Assembly (NCBI GenBank): GCA_018971775.1
Contig: JAGXAB010000045.1
Coordinates: 1 to 53,709, forward strand
Source of the DNA: Cyanobacteria bacterium REEB67
GTDB lineage: Bacteria > Cyanobacteriota > Vampirovibrionia > Obscuribacterales > Obscuribacteraceae
Reading direction: 5' to 3'
Length of the DNA: 53,709 nucleotides
Shown: one piece after another, positions 25,436 to 33,181 of the stretch
Layout of the letters: each line of letters opens with the position of its first letter
How positions within the stretch are numbered: the first letter of the stretch is position 1
Notes under the pieces: model-generated
Seen by the model: the letters and a program-made list of their open reading frames with translations, nothing else
The model's database searches: none
Told to the model about the DNA's origin: nothing
Position numbers and translations under genes: made by a program

Positions 25436-26606
25436 TGTTTTCTTCATCCTCAAGCTCAATTTCGTCAATCACCGACCGCAACTCTATACGGTTCAATTGC
25501 AATAGTTCTGCCAATTGTCCTTCGGACAGTAGGTCCTGCTTCCATGCATTGTGAGCCATCAGACTCATGCGATGTGAAAGCGGTCGGTCGGCATCAAGTT
25601 TTGCAGGATCGGCTCTATGTGCTGCTTCGCCTAAAACTTCTTCAGCTTGCTTATCGGTGATTCCACCATTTTCCTGGAAATAATTCCACGAGCCATTTGG
25701 GATTAAGCACAGTTCTTCGAGCCTGCGCACACAAGCTTCGCGCGAAATGCTGTACTGGTTCGCAAGCAATATCACCAGGCGCCTTGGCAGCTTTCCTGGT
25801 ACAGAAGCTGCTTTGAGTATCTCGAAACTTCTTTTGAAACTTTCTGCAGGAGTAAGGAAGGCTCTCCCGAAGGCGTTTGCGTACTTTTCGTCCCTCGATA
25901 GAAATTTCTCGTCTAGCTCTAAAACTTCTGGATTTTGCCGGGTACCAATGAAGTGCCCTAGTTCGTGCGCTGCCGACTGAACTCTCCTTTGATATGGGTG
26001 ATTTGCATTAATGAGTATGCAAGCTCCAACCTCTTCGTCGAAGGTGAACAGCCCGGCAACTTTTGATTTTGATGATAGTCGGCGCTGATACAGCCGGATG
26101 CCCAAAGTGATTTCGATCAGCGAGAATATATCGGCAATAGGACCCGGTCCCAGACCTAAGAATTGCCGGAATTCTTGAGAATGTTTCTCTGCAAGCGCAA
26201 CTATATCGCCCTGCGAAATGCCACGTTCGGGAGGATAATTGCGCTCGCGTTTTATACCGAGAATGTTTTCTAACTCAACGTCTGCCTTGACCAAATTGCT
26301 CAAGAGCTGTGCTGCTTCAAGCGTACAGGCATTTTCGTTCTCGCGCATTTTGCGAAACCGAGGCAGAAGATCCGTATGCACGGCGTCTCTTCGCAATAAG
26401 GCGTTAACCGACGTGCCATATTTCCGCGCGAGTATCTGCAATTCTTGGATGCGCACTCGCCGCGCTCCTTGCTCTATTGATACAAGCGTTGGGCGCGAAA
26501 CCTCGATCGTTTGTGCGGCTTCGTCTTGCTTTATGTTGGCATTTTCGCGCGCTAGCTTTAATCGCTTTCCTAGCTCCTGAGAAGTGATTTCATTCAAATC
26601 AACCAT
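25413..26606 (-). CDS. XRE helix-turn-helix plus ImmA/IrrE metallopeptidase
   Basis: 397 aa. Residues 1-75 are an XRE domain (LGKRLKLARENANIKQDEAAQTIEVSRPTLVSIEQGARR). Residues about 130-300 are an ImmA/IrrE (COG2856) zinc peptidase with AAHELGHFIGT near residue 215. Relatives cleave repressors or antitoxins upon a signal. The ATG sits in the 8-bp overlap with the QueC-like gene and GGAGG is just upstream. Likely both the autoregulator (binding the repeats at 28532-28564) and a protease switch of the operon. Confidence 0.88.
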   Translation of the reverse strand: MVDLNEITSQELGKRLKLARENANIKQDEAAQTIEVSRPTLVSIEQGARRVRIQELQILARKYGTSVNALLRRDAVHTDLLPRFRKMRENENACTLEAAQLLSNLVKADVELENILGIKRERNYPPERGISQGDIVALAEKHSQEFRQFLGLGPGPIADIFSLIEITLGIRLYQRRLSSKSKVAGLFTFDEEVGACILINANHPYQRRVQSAAHELGHFIGTRQNPEVLELDEKFLSRDEKYANAFGRAFLTPAESFKRSFEILKAASVPGKLPRRLVILLANQYSISREACVRRLEELCLIPNGSWNYFQENGGITDKQAEEVLGEAAHRADPAKLDADRPLSHRMSLMAHNAWKQDLLSEGQLAELLQLNRIELRSVIDEIELEDEENNELLKHN

Positions 26607-27954
26607 TGTTTCCTCCGCCAGTCCAGTTGAGTAAGAAGCTCTGATTCCCTTGCGCAGCTAAAAAGGTGTGCCATTCCATTGCGTGCTGAGACAACAGTGT
26701 CCTTAACTTAGTGAGAGTTTGTGCCTCGGGCTCACCAAGCGCTTCGGCAATTTCCAGAGCGTATATCCGAAGCGCTTCGTCCGACCAATCCGCCATGCTT
26801 GCCATATGTTGGAAGTGGCGCGTACCGGCTATTCCGTACTCGATCATATTGTCGCGATCGTCTGCGTCTGCTACCTTTGCCATTGCGTCGTATACGTCAA
26901 GAGCCATCAAATCTTCGATGACATAAGTTCCGCTGGCCTCCGTTACTCCCGCTGCATGAAGGCTAAAGCGGCGCAACAGACAGGCAGCGCATAGTCCACA
27001 CTGTCTTCTCGATCCAGCGACATTTACCACATGCCTTGTTTGCCAGCATGACCTGGTGTCAATTAAATCTGCTACGTTGCGGTTTGGGAGCTGCAAAAAT
27101 GCTGACAGGGTCTGCCCTTTCGTCGACCATAAGCGTGGCTGTTCAAAGTTCACTTGGTGGTCTAGAAGGTTTTCTATGAACTTCTCCATCAGCCGAAAAT
27201 ACTTCGGATGATTCCTGTAATCCGCATACAACCTATGTAAAGGGAGCATCGCTGGGCCTAAAGCCCCCTGGCCACTTTCTGGCACCACAATTCTGTGTAT
27301 GTTCCTGATATCAGCGGCAATTGCGGTCATTGCTGCGAACTGGAAGCCGCGAGAGCGAAAACTGCTTTCTCTTGGAGTGCCGTTCTTCACAGTGAACGGG
27401 ATTTCCGCAAATACGTTCTCTCCATGCCTATGCTCTTGCCGTTTGTTAGTGACTCTGATACAGAGAGCTTCGTTGTGGTCACCACATAGAGCCGCAACAG
27501 CTCGCGAATCGAGCCCTTCGCTGTACGGAATGGCAAACGTTTTTACACCACGCACATCTAGGCGCATTTGCTGCCATCGGCCGACATCTACGTTGTTTGC
27601 CTGAACGAAATCGAAACTCCAGCTGTCACCAGTTAATAACTTAAGAGCACGTTTGAGGCTTCTTTGCACCGAGTCTGACAACCACTTCTCAAGCTCGATT
27701 ACCGGCATGGTTACATGTAAATAGCGATGCCACTCTGAAGTTCGCTTCCAATGCCTGTCGGCGTATTCGACTGCTGCACAGAGAAGGAGCAAATCATAGT
27801 GCACAGGGCGGCAACCGCCTTCGGCTAGCGCGTCTAGAACCTCAGTCTGAAAACGAATCTCCTCTTCAACGTGTATTGCTACGGAGTCGTCTTCAGTCGC
27901 CGTTTGTTTGGGTTCGAGTATGCGCAGGTGCGCTCTAGTTTGTTCTGCAATCAT
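26599..27954 (-). CDS. QueC-like PP-loop enzyme of the defence operon
   Basis: 451 aa. AIPYSEGLDSRAVAALCG near residue 145 is an ATP-pyrophosphatase PP-loop (SxGxDS). CGLCAACLLRR near 320 is the zinc-binding CGxCxxCxxR motif of QueC (7-cyano-7-deazaguanine synthase). It is about twice the size of metabolic QueC (about 230 aa), with an extra N-terminal 130-residue domain, like the QueC relatives QatC in QatABCD and the one in type IV CBASS. Those enzymes have been linked to attaching a deazaguanine to a partner protein. ATG overlaps the upstream stop by 4 bp. No other queuosine genes nearby, which argues against tRNA modification. Confidence 0.85.
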   Translation of the reverse strand: MIAEQTRAHLRILEPKQTATEDDSVAIHVEEEIRFQTEVLDALAEGGCRPVHYDLLLLCAAVEYADRHWKRTSEWHRYLHVTMPVIELEKWLSDSVQRSLKRALKLLTGDSWSFDFVQANNVDVGRWQQMRLDVRGVKTFAIPYSEGLDSRAVAALCGDHNEALCIRVTNKRQEHRHGENVFAEIPFTVKNGTPRESSFRSRGFQFAAMTAIAADIRNIHRIVVPESGQGALGPAMLPLHRLYADYRNHPKYFRLMEKFIENLLDHQVNFEQPRLWSTKGQTLSAFLQLPNRNVADLIDTRSCWQTRHVVNVAGSRRQCGLCAACLLRRFSLHAAGVTEASGTYVIEDLMALDVYDAMAKVADADDRDNMIEYGIAGTRHFQHMASMADWSDEALRIYALEIAEALGEPEAQTLTKLRTLLSQHAMEWHTFLAAQGNQSFLLNWTGGGNNG

Positions 27955-28517
27955 ATTGATGGTCCATCATCGAGTCCGGTTCTTTTGGCAAAAGAGGCTC
28001 GTGGAGCCGTTTTATTGGTTAGCACATCATCGCGCAACTTTGAAACACTAATGCTATTTATCGTTTCGTCCAGTCTCGTTATGACAATCGCAAACCTGTC
28101 AGATGGAAGGTCGCGTCGGTCTCTGGCGAGCAAAGACTCTTCGTACATGCGATTTCGTGCACTGTACATTTCCTTCTTGATGGTGTTATCAAGAGCGCAT
28201 TCGAAGGCCATGTTGGTGTCCATGGGGCGGGAAAGATTGGCTGAGAGAAACAACTGCAGAGTATTGGCTAAAGGCGACGTCGGATCTTTATCGAAGATAT
28301 CTGCGACTGCCGATCGAGGGCTCCCTTCCGGTAAATTCTTCAAACAACTGGCCAGGTCATGGACCAGAGCCCTAAACTCTTTTGGCAAATCCTTGCTAAG
28401 TGCCCGCTCGGTTCGCTCGGTCCGTTCGTCGGGGCTCACTGCGTCGTTCTCTAAGGCGTTGCCGACTTTTCTCCATCGGGCAGTCAGGGCACCGTTTTTA
28501 AATGGTCCGTCCGTCAC
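27951..28517 (-). CDS. Unknown 188-aa protein, first gene of the defence operon
   Basis: GTG start at 28517 with CGGAAC/GGAG upstream. Sequence begins TDGPFKNGALTARWRKVGNALENDAVSPDERTER and is helical with no known motif. It is always one step before the QueC-like gene (4-bp overlap), so by analogy with QatB/QatC it could be the substrate or adaptor of that enzyme; the short glycine-containing N-terminus would be the place to look for a modification. Function not recognised from sequence. Confidence 0.6.
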   Translation of the reverse strand: MTDGPFKNGALTARWRKVGNALENDAVSPDERTERTERALSKDLPKEFRALVHDLASCLKNLPEGSPRSAVADIFDKDPTSPLANTLQLFLSANLSRPMDTNMAFECALDNTIKKEMYSARNRMYEESLLARDRRDLPSDRFAIVITRLDETINSISVSKLRDDVLTNKTAPRASFAKRTGLDDGPSI

Positions 28518-28531
28518 GTTCCGAAACTCCG

Positions 28532-28578
28532 TTTGTCAGGCTGATAGCATCATAGCCTGACAAAGTCGGCTTTGTCAA
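28532..28578 (-). promoter_or_regulatory. Sigma70-type promoter with overlapping operator of the defence operon
   Basis: -35 TTGACA (28573-28578), 18-bp spacer, -10 TATGAT (28549-28554). The perfect inverted repeat TTTGTCAGGCT (28532-28542) / AGCCTGACAAA (28554-28564) brackets the -10, and a second repeat TGACAAAG-CCGA-CTTTGTCA spans the -35 to spacer. The repeats share the half-site TTTGTCA, so one repressor, probably the XRE-ImmA protein, could shut the promoter tightly. Confidence 0.75.
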
Positions 28579-28918
28579 TCAAAAATCTGACATTTGCTAA
28601 GAGTGCCGTGGGTAGCATATTTTGGGGGCGGGGCGCTCGCCCTGGACTGGCCGATTTCTAATCAATTTGGGCAGAATCCACAAACCGGTAATTATAGAAA
28701 AGGTTGCTGCCTGGCGCTCATTATCTCTTGAAAATTAATGCAGAAAGGCGGCCTAGGCTTATCTCGCGGGCTGCGCCGGAGAACTAGATTTGCGATCGCT
28801 AGCAGAGGATTACTCTCTAGGCTCGTCGTGTGTCTACCCGACTATGCCTCACCAAGTGTCGCAACAGCCATCTGAATCCGGATGCCGGCACTTGGCAGTC
28901 AGGGCGTCAGACCGTTGA
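28579..28918. other. Non-coding gap between defence operon and integrase
   Basis: 340 bp of mixed sequence; no gene or clear signal seen. Confidence 0.4.
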
Positions 28919-29022
28919 TTTGCCTGATGCTGCCCGGTATCGGGCATTCTTGTTTTAAATATGCCTGATATTGGGAGGCGCCGGCAGGGTTAAGTCCGTT
29001 AAAATATGCCTGATACTAGGGA
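28919..29022 (+). repeat. Three direct repeats upstream of integrase 1
   Basis: ATATGCCTGATATTGGGAGG (28959-28978) and ATATGCCTGATACTAGGGAGG (29004-29023) are near identical and 45 bp apart; a weaker copy, ATTTGCCTGATGCTG, begins about 28919. The last copy supplies the ribosome site of the integrase. Confidence 0.65.
28929..28956 (+). terminator. Terminator-like hairpin upstream of integrase
   Basis: TGCCCG-GTAT-CGGGCA (28931-28946) followed by TTCTTGTTTT. It overlaps the first copy of the integrase-upstream repeat. Confidence 0.5.
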
Positions 29023-29035
29023 GGGGGCGGCCGAA

Positions 29036-29992
29036 TTGAGTAAACGATCTGCCGGTGCAGGTGAAATGGGATCGCCGGCGCCGAGAATTCCAAACGCAAA
29101 AGCCCTTCTCGGGTTGCTGGAGCGGTTTGAGGCTTACAAAAGGGCACTGGAGAAGCAGCCGTTGTCTAGCCACACCAGGCGCGCCTATGAAACTCGTTTG
29201 CAGCACTTCCTGGGCTTCCTGGGCACGCGGTTGGACGAGTACCCGGATGCCCTGGCCAACAAGCACACACGAGACTATGTCGCTCGGGACTACAAGCAGT
29301 ATTTGAAACTGACGCTGAAGAGTAGCCCCCAAACGGTCAACGCGTACCTGACGGCCATAGATTCGTTCTTCACCTTCGTAGGGCTAGGAAAAGCCAAAGC
29401 TGACCGCGAAGATTTGCCCCAGCTCGCTCCACAATCATTAACGATTAAGGAGCAAAAGGAATTTCTTCGCGCGATCGAGCGATGCAAACGGCCCCGGGAT
29501 CGCGCAATTGCCACTTTACTTCTTTGCGCAGGCATCAGAATCAGTGAGTGCAGAGACTTGAATGACGACGACGTGCTCTTTACTCAGCGCAAGGGGCTGT
29601 TAAAGGTCAGAAGTGGCAAAGGAAGTGCATACAGGGAAGTTCCGCTCAGCGCACTCTGCCGCATTGCTTTGCAGGAATGGATTGATGAGCGAAGGAGCAA
29701 ATATCCCCAGCCGGATGAGGAAGCTTTTTTTCTGTCAAACCGAGGAACCAGACTGTCTGTTGACTCAATCGATCATCTAGTTCGCAAGTTGGCTCAAGGT
29801 GCAAAGCTCGAATCTCTATCCGCGCACACTTTGCGGCACACCTGTCTTACTAATCTGATCAGGGGTGGCGCTGATGTCGTCCAGGTCGCGCAAGTGGGCG
29901 GGCACAAGAAATTGGAGACGACCATGAGGTACAGTCGGCCCACGACGGCGGATCTGGAAACCGCGACGAACGGCGTCACAAAGGACTACTGA
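29036..29992 (+). CDS. Tyrosine recombinase (XerC/D-like integrase 1)
   Basis: 318 aa from TTG at 29036, which has GGAGGGGG 8-9 bp upstream; the ATG at 29006 falls inside the repeat. SAM-like N-terminal domain (PLSSHTRRAYETRLQHFLGFLG). Catalytic residues: R in CAGIRISECRDL near 167, HTLRH near 264, GGHKK near 289 and Y in MRYSRPT near 299. It clearly resembles integrase 2 (38036-38944) along its length. Likely integrates or resolves the mobile element. Confidence 0.9.
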   Translation: MSKRSAGAGEMGSPAPRIPNAKALLGLLERFEAYKRALEKQPLSSHTRRAYETRLQHFLGFLGTRLDEYPDALANKHTRDYVARDYKQYLKLTLKSSPQTVNAYLTAIDSFFTFVGLGKAKADREDLPQLAPQSLTIKEQKEFLRAIERCKRPRDRAIATLLLCAGIRISECRDLNDDDVLFTQRKGLLKVRSGKGSAYREVPLSALCRIALQEWIDERRSKYPQPDEEAFFLSNRGTRLSVDSIDHLVRKLAQGAKLESLSAHTLRHTCLTNLIRGGADVVQVAQVGGHKKLETTMRYSRPTTADLETATNGVTKDY

Positions 29993-30011
29993 GGCCAAAA
30001 ACTTGACAGCT

Positions 30012-30821
30012 TTATTCTGGCGAACTGAACAGTTTCTGCCACCAGGATTTGCTCTTTGCATCTAAAGCTGCTTGCAGTGCCGCTTTTTCTTCTTCGAGCT
30101 TGGCTTTGTCGGCGATTTCCTGGGCAAGTTTGCTCTCTAGATCCGGCACTTTGCTTTCAAGCACAACTACTTTCTCTGCCGCCGCTTCTAGCTCCGCTTC
30201 TTTTGCTCGCCGCGCTTCTTCAGCACGGGCTTCGATCTCTTGCATCTGACTTTTTAAAACTTGATTCTCGCTAGCGATCTTTGCTTGCTTCAGTTCCTCG
30301 GCTTCACGAACAGCGTCTAGCTGTTTTTGCAGCGCAATAACTTCCAGCTCTTTTGCTTCGGCTGCCTGGCGCTCCTCTTCTGCTCGTTTCTGAAGATCGG
30401 GCAATAGCTTGATTTTCAGCTCTTCAATTTCGCGCTCTTTATTGGCTAGGGCACGGCTTTGAGCATCAAAACGTTCCAATAATGGCCGCATGAACTCTTC
30501 GGCCATCGCTTTCATTTGCGCTTTCTGACGTTCTTCCCATTCCTGCGCAGTTTTCATGGCTTCGACATCGTCGTCCAGCTCGATGTCGGCGTCGATTACT
30601 TCGTCTACCTCTGAAGCGATTGCTTCTGTTGTCGGATTGGTCTCGGCCAACTTGTTCAGGGCATCGATGATTTCTTTGGTTGGATAGACGCGCCACTCAG
30701 TCTGGCCATTTTCGTTTTTTACCCGAACGCCTTTGAGCCTTCCATCTTCGAGGCGGTACATAATCGCACGTTTGGTGAGCCCAAGTGCTTGCGCTACTTC
30801 TCGCACGGTTACATTCTTCAA
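30012..30821 (-). CDS. KfrA-like HTH coiled-coil DNA-binding protein
   Basis: 269 aa from TTG at 30821 (GGAG 8 bp upstream). Residues 1-60 are a MerR/excisionase-type helix-turn-helix (VTVREVAQALGLTKRAIMYRLEDGRLKGVRV). Residues about 100-260 are one long coiled coil rich in E, A, K and R. The layout resembles plasmid KfrA and related stability proteins that bind a centromere-like site and form filaments. The repeat-rich region directly upstream (30822-31990) is the likely target. Confidence 0.7.
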   Translation of the reverse strand: MKNVTVREVAQALGLTKRAIMYRLEDGRLKGVRVKNENGQTEWRVYPTKEIIDALNKLAETNPTTEAIASEVDEVIDADIELDDDVEAMKTAQEWEERQKAQMKAMAEEFMRPLLERFDAQSRALANKEREIEELKIKLLPDLQKRAEEERQAAEAKELEVIALQKQLDAVREAEELKQAKIASENQVLKSQMQEIEARAEEARRAKEAELEAAAEKVVVLESKVPDLESKLAQEIADKAKLEEEKAALQAALDAKSKSWWQKLFSSPE

Positions 30822-31990
30822 TGCTATTCTCCATATATGGTGGCGCTATTGATGTATATACCGCCCGGCTCTCGACAATCATTATAGAGTTTCTTGGGAA
30901 TTTCTCAACCCCCTTTCGTACCCGAAAACCCCCAACAGCGGCTCTTTTCTTAGCGGGTACGAAGAAGGAATTGCCAGCAAGTTACAGTACTGATGGTTGA
31001 TTTTGGATTTCTTCGCAGACGTGTGAAAGAAGAAGGAAGGAAATGTTCGCAGTGCCGGAAGCGATGTAATCGAGCCAGATATCGCGGTTCTCTTTTGATT
31101 TGCCGCGTCTGATAAAAGTGGCTGAAAATTTCTTCGTGGTGGGTGGGAAGAAAAACGCCGAGCGACTTCTCACTACTGCGAAGCTTGGGAGAGTACAGCC
31201 CTGTGGTAATAGTGTGGACTGTGCTTGTGCCTGATAATTGCTTTTTCCTTCTCGCTTCCTTCTTACTGCCTGTTCCTTTTTCGCACCGGGGACAGTATCG
31301 TTTTCTCTCAATCCTCAGTTCTTGCCCGCAAATGGTCACGGGTGCCAGAATTTCCTTTCACACCACAGGCGCCTGATTTCGCACCCTGGGATTTTATTTT
31401 CTTTCCCGGCTAAGAAGAAAAATTTCCTACTTCTTGCGCGAAGTACTTCTTAGGGGGAGAGAATATTTTGCAGCCACCGCCGGCAGTTTCGATAGTTCCT
31501 TTATATAAGGAATCGGTAGGATAACGCCCTGCCCCCGAGTCCATTACCAGGATGCTCCTTTGGGGTTTTTCTTGGAAAGCGAAAAAATACTTCTTGCCAC
31601 TACGAAATAGACTGTGATATATAAGAAGCAGATATTTCGCGGGTGCGAAATAGTATCAAAAAAATTCGCCGGTACTTCTCGACCACTACGAAAAACCGCA
31701 TCAGGACTGGCGCTAGAAAGCAATAAAAAAGTGGCCTTACTTCTCGATAGATCAAAAGTCTTACCAGGCAATGATCTCCAGATCTAAAGTGTTGATCAAT
31801 TTGCGAGCACCTTATATAGTGTCAAAGATCACTTCTTGGCAATATATCCAAAGGTGAGCCGATCAAATATCAGGAACCTCGTTCAGTCCTAGATAACGAC
31901 CTAAGAAGAAGAGAGAAAAAGCCTCTTTTCACCGCGCCCAAAATTCGTTTTTAGATCTACTAGAAAGAGACGCCGAAAATTACTAGCTCT
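30822..31990. other. 1.17-kb non-coding, repeat-rich segment (candidate origin or partition site)
   Basis: AT-rich with two repeat families. (1) TTTCG...CGAAA sites: TTTCGTACCCGAAA (30914-30927), CGGGTACGAAG (30954), TCGCACCGGGG (31280), TTTCGCACCC (31377) and the perfect palindromic TATTTCGCGGGTGCGAAATA (31633-31652). (2) TACTTCT(T/C)G, six copies between 31428 and 31839, two of them followed by CCACTACGAAA. A further palindrome TTCCTT-TATAT-AAGGAA lies near 31497-31513. No gene of support; short ORFs here are not convincing. Confidence 0.6.
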
Positions 31991-33010
31991 ATGTCTAACG
32001 CATCTGGGATTGGTGCGCCATTAGCCGAGAGTGTTCTGGAACCGCCGCTGACACAGCTTTTGCGGTTATTTCCCAGTCGCGGAAATTCTCTTATAAAAAG
32101 AGTAGGATCGCTTAACTGGCGCCAAATGAGTCAGTTTCACTATTTGACAGATGAAGAAATCGCCGTATCTATAGGGAGAGATGCAGTCTACGTAAGGGCT
32201 ACGACCCTCGATGACATGACAAAGTTTCTTGTGATAACTGTTCCGGCAAATTCCAGATATATCGATCTGGAGCAGTTCGCCAGACTAATTGCTTTCCTAC
32301 GAACGCTCCATCTCAATCCAAAAGTGTATCGGGCGGCAGACAGCGAGGACATCCAAGTGTTCTTGCCTTTTACTGAGACCGCGAATACTGCTGCTGTGCT
32401 GAGAGTTTTAAATCGCGAGCTGACAAACCAGAGCTTTGAAATAGCAGCTCACAGCCTTGTTGTACATTCGACCTATGAGCCCTTTGCTTTGCCTTTGCAG
32501 TCTAAGTTTGCCTGGCTCAATGATGATTTGAGCGTCAAAGTAAGCAAAGACGACATCGCCGTTGACGCTGCTATAGCTTTCTTTCTCGCTGACATGACTC
32601 GTGCTGCTGTATCGCCTGCGGTGTTACTGGATAGACCCGTGCCTCCCGTTAGCGCCCTAAATGCGTCTACAGATACAGTCTCGGACGAACTGGTCGAAAT
32701 TATCGAAGCGATAGATTCTCCGGTCGTCTTGGATGACACACAACCTGCCTTATACGACCAGGCCCCTGAGATTGTTCTTGAGACAGAACAATTAAAACGC
32801 CTTGGAGGCCAGCTACAACTCTTTGTTGTACCGAGTCATCAGGAGCCGAAGGAGCAACCGACCCCGGTTCGGCGAAGCCGAAAGCGGCGGCCGCGATCCG
32901 ATCCACAAGCACCGCGCGCAGAGCCGGTAACAAACAACCTTTTCCCAACTATCACCACGGACAACTTTAGTTCGTCAGACCATCAAAAGGAGGCAAATCA
33001 AAGAGACTAA
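31991..33010 (+). CDS. Unknown 339-aa protein upstream of the replication protein
   Basis: Residues about 30-170 are compact (RQMSQFHYLTDEEIAVSIGRDAVYVRATTLDDMTKFLVITVPANSRY), the middle is acidic, and the last 70 residues are basic (VRRSRKRRPRSDP) then Ser/Asn-rich. It has a weak ribosome site and no recognised family. Its place next to the repeat-rich segment and the primase gene suggests a replication or copy-number role. A strong terminator follows. Confidence 0.6.
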   Translation: MSNASGIGAPLAESVLEPPLTQLLRLFPSRGNSLIKRVGSLNWRQMSQFHYLTDEEIAVSIGRDAVYVRATTLDDMTKFLVITVPANSRYIDLEQFARLIAFLRTLHLNPKVYRAADSEDIQVFLPFTETANTAAVLRVLNRELTNQSFEIAAHSLVVHSTYEPFALPLQSKFAWLNDDLSVKVSKDDIAVDAAIAFFLADMTRAAVSPAVLLDRPVPPVSALNASTDTVSDELVEIIEAIDSPVVLDDTQPALYDQAPEIVLETEQLKRLGGQLQLFVVPSHQEPKEQPTPVRRSRKRRPRSDPQAPRAEPVTNNLFPTITTDNFSSSDHQKEANQRD

Positions 33011-33016
33011 CTAGCA

Positions 33017-33044
33017 AAAAACATCGCCTGGCAGCGATGTTTTT
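33017..33044 (+). terminator. Rho-independent terminator
   Basis: AAAAACATCGC-CTGGCA-GCGATGTTTTT; the A and T runs make it work on both strands. Confidence 0.85.
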
Positions 33045-33181
33045 GAAGACCCGTAGCGGATCAGATATGCGATTGAAATGCAGGTGTTTTGCTGACTCCC
33101 TGATTTCGTAAGCATAATGCACTGATCCGGTTAGGTCAACTCGTCTTTAAATTAGAAAGAGGAACCCTTACGACCGGACAT

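Noticed and set aside
27871..28560. 229-aa plus-strand frame opposite the defence operon
   Set aside because: Antisense to two overlapping genes with good codon and motif support, and it covers their promoter.
30822..31990. CRISPR array
   Set aside because: Repeats are short, irregularly spaced and partly inverted; no spacers of equal length and no cas genes.
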